This document shows, in pieces, positions 8,392 through 16,184 of a stretch of 50,165 bases of DNA. This DNA comes from Pirellulales bacterium (GTDB lineage: Bacteria; Planctomycetota; Planctomycetia; Pirellulales; JAIMBC01), in NCBI GenBank assembly GCA_023511675.1, contig JAIMBC010000006.1:1-50165 (forward strand), read 5' to 3'. How positions within the stretch are numbered: the first letter of the stretch is position 1; every line of letters begins with the position of its first letter. A program made the translations under genes and the position numbers. The notes beneath the pieces were generated by a model. That model was not told where the DNA came from, did no database searches, and worked only from the letters and a program-made list of their open reading frames with translations.

Positions 8392-9387
8392 ATGACTCTG
8401 CACAGTGCATCCACGAATACCGGGCCAGCAGCAAGGACTGATGTTCGCTCGGCGGCTGAGGCGGGGCCGGTGCCGCGGGGGGGCGGCCGATCGCCTCGCC
8501 GGCGCGGCTGGCGGTTCGTCTGGCTGTTGCTGGGCCTGGCCGCGGTGGGATGGGCCGGCTCGATACGCGTGAGCACGGGACCGGCGGCTGGCATCGGGCT
8601 GTGTGCCGCCTCCAGGCACGGCCAGCGCCTCCACCGCGCAGCAACACCCGGTCCGGTAGCAGCGTGCCCCGCACGCTTGCGGTTGGCCAGCTTCAATATT
8701 CACACGGCACGGGGCACAGATGGCCGAGAGGATCTCTCGCGCATCGCGCGTTTGCTGCGGGGGTTTGACCTGGTAGGGCTGAACGAAGTGCGGGGGCCCT
8801 ACTGGTGGGAGCGGCGCGATCAGGCCAGCTTGCTGGCCGAACAATTGCGTGTGCCCTGGCTGTTTGCGCCCGCCGAGCGCCGCTGGTTTTACGGCGAATT
8901 CGGCAACGGAGTGCTCAGCCGCCTGCCTTGCAAGGCCTGGCAGCGGATCCCGCTGGCACGCACGCACGGCAAGAGCTTTCGCAATGTACTGCTGGTGCAG
9001 GTGGAGTGGCAGGGAGGTCCGCTGAACGTGCTGATCACGCATCTGGACCGCCGCTCGGACCACGATCGCCGCGAACAGCTCTGCACGGTGGGTGCCCTGT
9101 TTCTGGCCCTGGCTGAACCGGCCGTGCTGATGGGAGATCTGAACACGCCGCGCAGCGATCCGGCGCTGGCCGACCTGCTGCGGTCCCCGGCAGTGGTGGA
9201 CCCCCTGGCCGAGCTGCACCCCGGCGGGCCCGACCACATCGATTGGATTCTGATACGCGGCCTGCGGCCCATCGCCGGCGGTCTGGTGCGCACGGTGGCG
9301 TCGGACCATCCGCTGGTATGGGTCGAGGTGGAGCCGCCGCAGGCCGTGAAGCCGGTGGAGGCGGCAGCAGCGGCCCAGCCGTGGTGA
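8392..9387 (+). CDS. Membrane-anchored endonuclease/exonuclease/phosphatase family protein
   Basis: A 331-residue protein: a basic N-terminal tail (PRRRGWR), one hydrophobic segment at about residues 42-57, then an EEP (DNase I-like) domain from about 100 onward. The signature residues are all present: Asn in ASFNIH, Glu in GLNEVRG, His in THLDRRSDHD, Asp/Asn in MGDLNTP, and the catalytic SDH near the C-terminus (TVASDHPLVWVEV). The metal-dependent hydrolase should be intact. With the anchor and no signal cleavage site it probably faces the periplasm. EEP proteins split phosphodiesters in nucleic acids, phospholipids or sugar phosphates; the substrate is not shown by sequence. Start at the ATG at 8392, 23 bases after the GT9 gene. 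Confidence 0.83.
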   Translation: MTLHSASTNTGPAARTDVRSAAEAGPVPRGGGRSPRRRGWRFVWLLLGLAAVGWAGSIRVSTGPAAGIGLCAASRHGQRLHRAATPGPVAACPARLRLASFNIHTARGTDGREDLSRIARLLRGFDLVGLNEVRGPYWWERRDQASLLAEQLRVPWLFAPAERRWFYGEFGNGVLSRLPCKAWQRIPLARTHGKSFRNVLLVQVEWQGGPLNVLITHLDRRSDHDRREQLCTVGALFLALAEPAVLMGDLNTPRSDPALADLLRSPAVVDPLAELHPGGPDHIDWILIRGLRPIAGGLVRTVASDHPLVWVEVEPPQAVKPVEAAAAAQPW

Positions 9388-9562
9388 GCCGTTGCGGTCT
9401 CGCCGCGAAAAGCCGTTGCCCCCAGACGAGTGGGACCACGGCGGCTGCATCGTTAGCGTGGCATGACCCAGCCGGGCTAAGCCGTTGCCGCCTTGCCGCC
9501 GCAGGTGGGCTGGCCTGTCTGGCGTGAGTATCGCCTTCTGCAGTCTGGCAGTAAAATACGGT
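9388..9562. repeat. Short gap with three copies of AGCCGTTGC
   Basis: The gap between the EEP and M28 genes contains the 9-mer AGCCGTTGC three times in direct orientation (9387-9395, 9411-9419, 9480-9488). The first overlaps the EEP stop codon. No hairpin or promoter accompanies them. Confidence 0.4.
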
Positions 9563-10636
9563 ATGCATTCTGCCGAACGGAGAGGCCGGTTGGCCGTGGA
9601 AGTGGCGTCGCGCCCTCGCGCCCGCTGGCAGACACTGTATCTGGCCGCGGCGGTGGTGGCCTGCGGGGCTACGGGGTTGTGGTTATGGCTGGTTGAAGGC
9701 AGTGCCCCCATGTCCCCCGCTGGAAGCACTCCGCTTTCGCTGGAAGAAATTCCCTTCGATGGTGCCCAGGCCTACGAGTACCTCAAACAGCTTTGCGAGT
9801 TTGGGCCGCGCCCCTCCGGTTCTGAGGCCATGCGCCAGCAGCAGAAGTATCTGGTCGAGCACTTTCGCAACCTGGGCGCGCAAGTCACGCTGCAAGAGTT
9901 TTCCACGCGGCATCCCACGCAGCGGCGGCGCGTGACGCTGGCCAACATCGTGGTGGAGTGGCATCCGCAAACCACGGAACGGATCCTGCTGTGCGCCCAT
10001 TACGATACGCGGCCCTATCCCGATCAGGATCCGCTGCGGCCCCGCGGCCGGTTCGTGGGCGCCAATGATGGCGCCAGCGGCACGGCCCTGCTGATGGAGC
10101 TGGGCCGGCACATGCCTCAGCTCAGGGGCACGATCGGCGTCGATTTCGTGCTCTTCGACGGAGAAGAATTCGTCTACAGCGAGCGGGACCGCTATTTCCT
10201 CGGCTCCACCCACTTTGCCCGGCAGTATGCGGCGCGCCGCGGACCCCCGCGCTACCGCTATGGCGTGCTGCTGGACATGGTGGCCGATGCCCAGCTCGAA
10301 ATCTACCAGGAGCAGCACAGCGTCCGCTGGCAAGACACGCGCCCGCTGGTCGACGACCTGTGGGACACCGCCCGCCGCCTCGGCGTGCGCGAATTCATTG
10401 CCCGCGCGCGGCACCTGATTCGAGATGATCACATCCCCTTGCACGAGATCGCCCGCATTCCTACCTGCGACGTGATCGACTTCGATTACCCCTACTGGCA
10501 CACCGAGCGCGATCTCCCGGAGCAGTGCTCCGCCCTGAGCCTGGCCAACGTGGGCTGGGTGCTGCACGAATGGCTCAAGCAGACGGTGGCCAACGAGGGA
10601 CGGCTTGCAGTTGAAACCGCGGGCAACCGGCCATGA
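9563..10636 (+). CDS. M28 family metallopeptidase, glutaminyl cyclase-like
   Basis: From the ATG at 9563 this is a 357-residue protein: signal anchor at about 26-46 (LYLAAAVVACGATGLWLWLV), then an M28 / glutaminyl-peptide cyclotransferase-like fold. The metal ligands are visible in order: His and Asp of LCAHYDTRPY, Asp of GANDGASGTALLMELG, the Glu pair in LFDGEEF, Asp of GVLLDMVAD, and His of YPYWHTERD. LVEHFRNLGAQV and DDHIPLHEI fit the QC-like subgroup of M28 rather than classical aminopeptidases. It probably acts in the periplasm, either as an aminopeptidase or in forming N-terminal pyroglutamate. The next gene starts inside its stop codon (ATGA), so they are coupled. A start at 9485 is possible but less likely. 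Confidence 0.82.
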   Translation: MHSAERRGRLAVEVASRPRARWQTLYLAAAVVACGATGLWLWLVEGSAPMSPAGSTPLSLEEIPFDGAQAYEYLKQLCEFGPRPSGSEAMRQQQKYLVEHFRNLGAQVTLQEFSTRHPTQRRRVTLANIVVEWHPQTTERILLCAHYDTRPYPDQDPLRPRGRFVGANDGASGTALLMELGRHMPQLRGTIGVDFVLFDGEEFVYSERDRYFLGSTHFARQYAARRGPPRYRYGVLLDMVADAQLEIYQEQHSVRWQDTRPLVDDLWDTARRLGVREFIARARHLIRDDHIPLHEIARIPTCDVIDFDYPYWHTERDLPEQCSALSLANVGWVLHEWLKQTVANEGRLAVETAGNRP

Positions 10637-11133
10637 CCCCCTCCTCGCTGATCTTCCCAGGCGTGGTGGTGGGGGTGGGAGTGGCCCTGCTGGCGTGGGG
10701 GTTCTGGGCCGGGGGCCACCCGGCCGCCGAGGGTGGCGAGGCGGCCTTTCATCGCCGGCAGTGGCGGCGTCGGGCGGCGACCGCCTTGCTGACAATTACC
10801 CTGGGCGTCGGCCTGTATGCCATTCAGCTTGTGCCGCCCCGCGCCCATCCCACGGCTGCCGCGGTGCTCTGGATGCTGCTGCTGTTCGGCGTGCTGGCGC
10901 TGTTCGGCATGGCGGCGGCCGACGCCCTGGCCAGTACCGGCCACCTGGCTCGGCTGCACAACCGGCAACAGGCGGCCCGGTTGGCGCTGGAGGCCGAACT
11001 GCGTCGCGCCCGCCGCCAACTGCAACACGCCCCGCCCGCCGAAACCGAGGGCGAACCCCCGACATGCGACGACCAACACCACGGCAATGGTAAACACTCG
11101 CCCGACACGCTACCCCCCCCTAGCCCGCCATGA
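10633..11133 (+). CDS. Small membrane protein with three predicted helices
   Basis: A 166-residue protein whose ATG overlaps the stop of the M28 gene by four bases (ATGA). Hydrophobic segments lie at about residues 7-27, 48-67 and 76-100 (AAAVLWMLLLFGVLALFGMA). They are followed by a helix rich in Arg, Glu and Ala (RLALEAELRRARRQLQ) that could be a short coiled coil, and a disordered, Pro-rich tail. I do not recognise the family. The coupling makes a joint role with the M28 enzyme, for instance as a membrane partner, a reasonable inference. Confidence 0.65.
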   Translation: MTPSSLIFPGVVVGVGVALLAWGFWAGGHPAAEGGEAAFHRRQWRRRAATALLTITLGVGLYAIQLVPPRAHPTAAAVLWMLLLFGVLALFGMAAADALASTGHLARLHNRQQAARLALEAELRRARRQLQHAPPAETEGEPPTCDDQHHGNGKHSPDTLPPPSPP

Positions 11134-11624
11134 CCCCTCGTGGCCAGGCTCCTGCCAGGCAACGCGCTGTCTGCGAGCGACCGCCAATGGAGGGCCACGC
11201 TCCGTCGCGGCCACGATTGTTGTTGCAGGGCGACGCTCCGTCGTGGCCGCGATTACCGCACACCGTTTGCACTCGCCCGGACGCCACGGAGCACCTCCCT
11301 CCAGGGACTCGGGGCGCGACGGAGCGCGTCCCTCGGGGCCTCGCCCGCCCCCCTTGATCGCGGCACTGGCAGGCTGCGCCGTCGCACATGGAGGCCGTAG
11401 CCTCGGATGGTGCCGAGCCGTTTTGTCCGCATGGCGCTGGCACGTCACCGGCTCGGTCCGTACGCCCAGCGTCCCTGAGAGCTTGTGCCTCGTTCGACTC
11501 CGGCAGTGGCCGCTTGTACATCCGCAGTGGTTGCAAGGGGCGGCCATGCGTTGTGCTATTGTCAGGCTCGAATCCAGCGGTGCCGTCGGCACGGCCATGC
11601 TTCAGCAACCCCCCTGCTTGGTGC
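11134..11624. other. Convergent intergenic region filled with REP-like repeats
   Basis: The 491 bases between the small membrane protein (plus) and the GT4 gene (minus) hold no credible gene. Four REP-like hairpins occupy 11188-11336. Short frames in this region translate the repeat itself (peptides containing 'EGHAPSRP') and should be ignored. Confidence 0.65.
11188..11336. repeat. REP-like hairpin repeats, cluster 2 (four copies)
   Basis: Copies lie at 11188-11216 and 11225-11252 (loop read as CTCCGT) and, inverted, at 11278-11303 and 11311-11336 (loop read as ACGGAG). Each has a TGGAGGG leader on its CTCCGT side and seven-base arms. The first two copies have one mismatch each in the stem, the third is more decayed, and the fourth pairs with a single G-T wobble. 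Two copies in one orientation followed by two in the other gives the paired arrangement typical of REP/BIME elements. The same family is present at 145-212 and 48764-48877. Confidence 0.8.
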
Positions 11625-12881
11625 TCACCCCCGCATGCTGGGGCGTGCCGCGCTGGACAAACACACGCCGGCGAGCAGTTGCTCGAGTCGCGAGAGGTAC
11701 TGCTGCACGTCGAAACGCTCGCAAACATATCTTCTGCCGGCATGGGAGATGTCTGCCCACCACGCGGGCTGGGCCAGCAGTCGCGACACGCACTCGGCCA
11801 GTGCCTGGGCATCTGCGGGCGGTGCGAGCAGATCCGCTGCTGCCGGGGCTACACTCTCGGGGATGCCTCCCACGCGAGTGGAGATCACGGGCAGTCCGCA
11901 GGCCTGTGCTTCCAGCAGAACCAGACCCTGTGCTTCCTGGCTGCCGCGGCTGTCGGGCACGGCGGGGTGCAGCAAGAGATCAGCCTGTGCGTAATGCTCG
12001 GCCAGTTCGTGGTGGGGGAGGCGTCCGGCAAAGTGCACCTCCGCTTGCAGATTGAGTTCAGCCGCCAGGCGTGCCAGTTCGTCCGCCAGAGGACCGTCGC
12101 CCACAATCTCGTAATGCAGCCGCAGCCCGCGTGCTTTCAAGATGGCCGCGGCTTGCAGGCCGTAGGCCAGCCCCTTGCCCTCCACGAGCCTGCCCACCGA
12201 GAGCAGCCGCAGCGTGTCTCCTTGCGGCCCCTGACGGGGCACGAAGGCAAAATGTTCCAGATCGACGCCCAGGGGCAGGCAGTGTACGCGTGTGGCGGGG
12301 GCACCCAGTGTGCGAAGCTGGCCGCAGAGAAACTCCGAGCCAGCCGTGCACGCTTCGCAGGTGTGGAGGAGTTCCCGATAGCAATCCGCTCCCAGTTCTC
12401 GGGGAGTGACGGTGGCGTCGTCTCCGTGAAATGTGCAGACCAGCGGGGCCGGCAGCAGTCCGGCCTGCCGCATCCTCCCCAAGATCAGCCCATTGGTGCC
12501 GAAGTGGCAATGGACCACGTCGAACGGTGGTCGGCGGGCGATCGCCAGGGCCAGAGCCAGGCTGGGCAACACGCCGGGGTAACCGCGGTAGGGTGGAGGA
12601 CGGAGCATGCGTTGTATTCCCGGCGTGCGCAGCCATGCGCGGAGGAAGGCGGCCGAGAAGCGCATCATGCTGAGCGGCCGGCGCTTGCTGAGCGGCAAGC
12701 GGTAGCGGACGCGCTCCATCAGGCGGTGCTGCTGTACATCGGGCGTGAGTTCGGCGGCACCGCCCTGCTCCATGGCGAAGAGTTCTACATCGTGCCCGCG
12801 GGCAAGCAGCCCCGCCGCCTCGTTCCGCACGAAGGGCTGAGAGGTGGAGGGGAAGACGTGGCAGACGAGGGCGATGCGCAT
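11625..12881 (-). CDS. Glycosyltransferase family 4
   Basis: A 418-residue GT-B enzyme. N-terminal marks are ALVCHVFPSTSQPFVRNEA (the loop seen in WcaL/AmsK-like enzymes), HCHFGTNGLI and CTFHGDDAT. The donor domain has LSVGRLVEGKGL, EIVGDGPLADEL and the acidic pair in SQEAQGLVLLEAQACGLPVISTRVGGIPE. It should transfer a sugar in retaining mode during surface-glycan assembly in the cytoplasm. It is the last gene of the minus-strand polysaccharide operon, but the 140-base gap from the GT2 gene, with tandem repeats, is the largest in the cluster. Donor and acceptor are not known. Confidence 0.87.
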   Translation of the reverse strand: MRIALVCHVFPSTSQPFVRNEAAGLLARGHDVELFAMEQGGAAELTPDVQQHRLMERVRYRLPLSKRRPLSMMRFSAAFLRAWLRTPGIQRMLRPPPYRGYPGVLPSLALALAIARRPPFDVVHCHFGTNGLILGRMRQAGLLPAPLVCTFHGDDATVTPRELGADCYRELLHTCEACTAGSEFLCGQLRTLGAPATRVHCLPLGVDLEHFAFVPRQGPQGDTLRLLSVGRLVEGKGLAYGLQAAAILKARGLRLHYEIVGDGPLADELARLAAELNLQAEVHFAGRLPHHELAEHYAQADLLLHPAVPDSRGSQEAQGLVLLEAQACGLPVISTRVGGIPESVAPAAADLLAPPADAQALAECVSRLLAQPAWWADISHAGRRYVCERFDVQQYLSRLEQLLAGVCLSSAARPSMRG

Positions 12882-12926
12882 GGCGAGGCGTGCGCGGTGC
12901 TTGGTGGGACGAGCGAGAGCGGTACA

Positions 12927-12990
12927 GCGTGTATTGGGATGCGGCGTGTATTGGGATGCGGCGTGTGTCTGGATGCAGCGTACGTCTGGT
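12927..12990. repeat. 17-bp tandem repeat between GT2 and GT4
   Basis: The unit GCGTGTATTGGGATGCG occurs twice without change (12927-12943, 12944-12960), then as a diverged third unit (12961-12977) and a partial fourth (12978-12990). It fills much of the only sizeable gap inside the polysaccharide operon. Such arrays are prone to slippage; here they lie upstream of the GT4 start on its own strand. Confidence 0.8.
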
Positions 12991-13021
12991 AAGGCGTGGA
13001 GAGCGTGTGGGGGAGGATGAG

Positions 13022-13999
13022 TCAGCCGGGGCGCGAGGCGGTGGGCAGCAGGGCTTGCGCGCGGCGTGCGGCGCGGCGCAGCCAGAGGGCGGGGGTGCTG
13101 TGGCGTGCGGTGTCTGCCAGGCGGCGTAGCCAGAGGGCCAGGCGTGCCCGCCAGCCGGCTTGTTGGGCCGCTTGCTGGGCCAGCTTCCAGGCGTGCTGGG
13201 CTGGAAGGGGGAATCGCTTATGCCGCGCCAGCCGTTCTGCCAGCCAGGCATAGGTTTGCCAGAGGGAGAGGTCCGGGCGAGCTGCGGCCAGCTCTGCGGG
13301 CGTCAGCTCGTCGAGCATGCGCTGATAGAGCCGGTCGTTCTCCTCATAGCGGCTGGGGATGCTGCGCGAACCCTGCTGGACGTGTTCGCGGGACTGGATG
13401 AGCACTTCGGGCAGGTGTACGAGGGGAAAACGTGCAGCGAGGCGGAACCAGAAGTCGTAGTCTTGCGTGGTACGGAGCCGCTCGTCGAACAGGCCCACCG
13501 TGTCGAAGCAAGAGCGGGGGATGAGGGTGGTACAGCCATGCACGGGGTAGTCGGCCACCAGCATGGTGCGCAGCGCGGCGGGCTCGATATGGGGCAGTTT
13601 TTCCGTGCGCAGCAGATGGCCCTGCGCGTCGATCACGTCGAAGTCTGTGTACAGGCAGGTGCCATCGGGGTGCTGCCGCAGCCCTTCGACCTGGCAGGCG
13701 AGTTTATGGGGATAGTACAGGTCGTCGTGGCTGAGCCAGGAGAAGAAATCGCCCTGCATTTCCCGGATGCCGCGGTTGAGGGCGCTGGCCACGCCGCCGT
13801 TGGGCTGCTCGAAGTAGCGGATTGCCTTGCCGAAGCGTGCCGCCACGGCGGCGGTGGCTCCTTCGTCGGTCGAGCCATCGTTGATCACCAGCACCTCGCG
13901 GCGTGGGTATGTTTGCGCCAGGGCGCTTTCGATGGCCTGAGCCAGATAATTGGCCCCGTTGTAGACGGGGATCACGATCGAGATCCAAGGGCTGTTCAC
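13022..13999 (-). CDS. Glycosyltransferase family 2
   Basis: A 325-residue GT-A enzyme. The N-terminus is textbook: ISIVIPVYNGANYLAQAIESAL, then VINDGSTDEG for UDP binding, and SWLSHDDLYYP with the metal-binding D-x-D position. Downstream are GLFDERLRTTQDYDFWFRLA (the ED-like general-base motif with TQDYDFW) and a basic C-terminal helix (about 270-325) that may dock on the membrane. Inverting transfer to a lipid-linked glycan is the likely role. Its ATG overlaps the stop of the 2-epimerase gene by four bases. Confidence 0.88.
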   Translation of the reverse strand: MNSPWISIVIPVYNGANYLAQAIESALAQTYPRREVLVINDGSTDEGATAAVAARFGKAIRYFEQPNGGVASALNRGIREMQGDFFSWLSHDDLYYPHKLACQVEGLRQHPDGTCLYTDFDVIDAQGHLLRTEKLPHIEPAALRTMLVADYPVHGCTTLIPRSCFDTVGLFDERLRTTQDYDFWFRLAARFPLVHLPEVLIQSREHVQQGSRSIPSRYEENDRLYQRMLDELTPAELAAARPDLSLWQTYAWLAERLARHKRFPLPAQHAWKLAQQAAQQAGWRARLALWLRRLADTARHSTPALWLRRAARRAQALLPTASRPG

Positions 14000-15111
14000 A
14001 GCGGCTCGTAATGTCCCAGCAGAATGGCTGCCACCGTGTGGCTGACGTGCGGTACCAGATACTCAGGGGGCGGACTCCACGTGCGCTGGCGTGCCAGGGC
14101 AGCGGCCACGCACTCCACCACCTGTTGGGGGTCCGAGCCGGCCAACACGTTGCTGCCGCACTCGAGGGTCTCGGGCCGCTCGGTCACATCTCGCAGGGTC
14201 ACGTTGGGCACGCGGAAAATGGCACACTCCTCTTGCACGGTGCCGCTATCAGTCAGCACGCAGCGGGCTTGCTGCTCCAGGGCCACGAAGTCGAACAGGC
14301 CGAACGGCTCGCAGAAACGCACATCGGCCGGCAGCGGCGCATGCTCCGCAAGGCTGCCCGCCGAGCTGCCCTGCCGGCGGCTTTCGAGCCGCTGCCGGGT
14401 GCGCGGGTGGGTGCTCACAATCACGGGCACGCCATAAGTAGTCTGAAGCTGCGCCAGGGCGGCCAGCAGGCGGGAGAACCGCGCGGGGTGATCGACGTTT
14501 TCAGCCCGGTGGAGGGTAACCAGGAAATAGGCGCCTGCCGTCAGCCCGAGCCGGTTGAGCACGTCCGATGCGGCGATCTGAGTTGCGTAGTGGGTCAGTA
14601 CTTCGAAGATGGGATTGCCGGTGACATGAATCCTTCGGGGGTGGATGCCCTCGCGCAGCAGGTTCTGGCGGCTGCGTTCCGTGTAGGGCAGCAGCACGTC
14701 GCTGGCGTGATCCACCACGCGGCGGTTGAGTTCCTCCGGCACCCGGTCGTCGAAGGCGCGGTTACCCGCCTCCATGTGATACACGGGAATGCCCAGCCGC
14801 TTGGCCACCAGGGCCGCCAGGGCGCTGTTGGTGTCTCCCAGCACCAGAAAGCGGTCGGGCCGATGTTGCGCTAGCAGCCGCTCGCACTGCGGCAACAAGC
14901 TGCCCAGTTGCGTGCCAAAGCTGCCGCGAATCCCCAGCACGTGGTTGGGGGGCCGCAGGCCCAGCTCGGCAAAGAACACGTCGCTGAGTCGATCATCGAA
15001 GTTCTGCCCCGTATGCACCAGCACGTGTTCGCAACGCTCATCCAGCAGGGGGATCACGCGGCTGAGACGGATGATCTCCGGCCGGGTGCCCAGCAGCGTG
15101 AGCACCTTCAT
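13996..15111 (-). CDS. UDP-N-acetylglucosamine 2-epimerase family, FnlC/CapG/WbvD-like
   Basis: A 371-residue GT-B-like epimerase. Motifs: LGTRPEIIRLSRVIPLL, HTGQNFD, LGDTNSALAA, HMEAGNRAFDDRVPEELNR, VTGNPIFEVL, TLHRAENVD and DSGTVQEECAIFRVPNVTLR. The HTGQNFD and EECAIF forms, with capE- and rmlD-like genes directly upstream, point to the branch that inverts C2 of 6-deoxy-L-sugars (FnlC, CapG, WbvD) rather than to WecB acting on UDP-GlcNAc. It would complete UDP-L-QuiNAc or UDP-L-FucNAc, depending on the reductase. Four-base ATGA overlaps with both neighbours show a tight operon. Confidence 0.85.
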   Translation of the reverse strand: MKVLTLLGTRPEIIRLSRVIPLLDERCEHVLVHTGQNFDDRLSDVFFAELGLRPPNHVLGIRGSFGTQLGSLLPQCERLLAQHRPDRFLVLGDTNSALAALVAKRLGIPVYHMEAGNRAFDDRVPEELNRRVVDHASDVLLPYTERSRQNLLREGIHPRRIHVTGNPIFEVLTHYATQIAASDVLNRLGLTAGAYFLVTLHRAENVDHPARFSRLLAALAQLQTTYGVPVIVSTHPRTRQRLESRRQGSSAGSLAEHAPLPADVRFCEPFGLFDFVALEQQARCVLTDSGTVQEECAIFRVPNVTLRDVTERPETLECGSNVLAGSDPQQVVECVAAALARQRTWSPPPEYLVPHVSHTVAAILLGHYEPL

Positions 15112-16178
15112 GCCCAGGCCTCGGCAAGCGGGGTTTCAGCATCCACCAGCAGCCCCTGCCGGGACAGCAGCCCTTCCAGCTCGGCCAGAGACAACAACGA
15201 GTCGGCCGAGGTATAAGCCCGCCCCAACAGCGGTTCGTCGCTCTGCGGCCCACGTAGCTCCGGCAGCAGAGGGGCAATCGCGTAATAGCCCTGGCGCACG
15301 CTGGTGCGATGCCCCTCTTCTTCAGAAATCAGGGTCTCATGCACCTTCTCCCCAGGGCGAATGCCGATCACCTGCGTGGCGATCGGCCGCCCTCCGATCA
15401 AGGCCTGTGCCAGGTCGACAATCCGCGCCGCCGGAGCCTGGGGCACCAGCACCTCTCCCGCGCGGGCCGTTTGCAGTGCTGTCAACACGGCATCTGCCGC
15501 CTGCTCCAACGTGAGCAGAAACCGAGTCATCTCGGGCGTGGTGATGGTCACCGGCCCTCCCTGCCGGATCTGCGCATGGAAGAGCGGAATCACCGATCCG
15601 CGCGAGGCCAGCACGTTGCCGTAGCGGACGCACACAAAGCGCGTCTCCGGCAGGTCGTAATTGGCACGAATGAGGATCCGCTCCTGGATGGCCTTGGTCA
15701 TGCCCATCACATTCACCGGCTGGCAGGCCTTGTCGGTAGAAATTCCCACCACGCATTCGACCGGCAGCCGCTCGCTGCGTATCACCCGCACGATGTTCTG
15801 GGCGCCGCCCACGTTCGTCTGCACCGCCTCGTAGGGAAAGTACTCGCAGGTGGGCACCTGCTTGAGTGCCGCGCAGTGGAACACCACCTGGGCCTCCCGC
15901 AGCACCGCGGCCAGGGCATGGGGGTCGCGCACGTCTCCCACGTGGAATTGCAGCTTCTGCTGCAAACCGTGGTAGATGACCTCATCGGTGGCCGTCCGGC
16001 GGTGTTGCCAGGCCAGACGCATCTCGTGCTGTTTGGCCTCATCTCGAGAGAAGACGATCACCCTGGCGGGCTGCCCGAGCTGTGCGGAGAGCAGCCGCCG
16101 CACCAGCACCCGCCCCAGGGAGCCGGTGCCGCCCGTGACCACCACTGTCTTGTCTTGCAGTATCTGCTGTTCACCCAT
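15108..16178 (-). CDS. UDP-GlcNAc 4,6-dehydratase/5-epimerase, CapE/FnlA/WbvB-like
   Basis: A 356-residue extended short-chain dehydrogenase. The NAD(P)-binding VVTGGTGSLG is at about residues 14-23, followed by FSRDEAKQHEMR, FHCAALKQVPTCEYFP and GISTDKACQPVNVMGMTK. In that last motif Met replaces the Tyr of the usual S/T-Y-K triad, as in WbpM and CapE, the inverting dehydratases. The C-terminal part has RPGEKVHETLIS, also typical. It should convert UDP-GlcNAc to the 4-keto-6-deoxy-L sugar, the first step of L-FucNAc or L-QuiNAc synthesis. It lies six bases after the rmlD-like gene and overlaps the epimerase by four. Confidence 0.88.
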   Translation of the reverse strand: MGEQQILQDKTVVVTGGTGSLGRVLVRRLLSAQLGQPARVIVFSRDEAKQHEMRLAWQHRRTATDEVIYHGLQQKLQFHVGDVRDPHALAAVLREAQVVFHCAALKQVPTCEYFPYEAVQTNVGGAQNIVRVIRSERLPVECVVGISTDKACQPVNVMGMTKAIQERILIRANYDLPETRFVCVRYGNVLASRGSVIPLFHAQIRQGGPVTITTPEMTRFLLTLEQAADAVLTALQTARAGEVLVPQAPAARIVDLAQALIGGRPIATQVIGIRPGEKVHETLISEEEGHRTSVRQGYYAIAPLLPELRGPQSDEPLLGRAYTSADSLLSLAELEGLLSRQGLLVDAETPLAEAWA

Positions 16179-16184
16179 CGCCTG

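Noticed and set aside
11560-11580. GGCTCGAATCC, resembling a tRNA T-loop
   Set aside because: The T-loop lacks the invariant GTTC form, the stem does not pair, and no acceptor or anticodon arm is found at the right distance.
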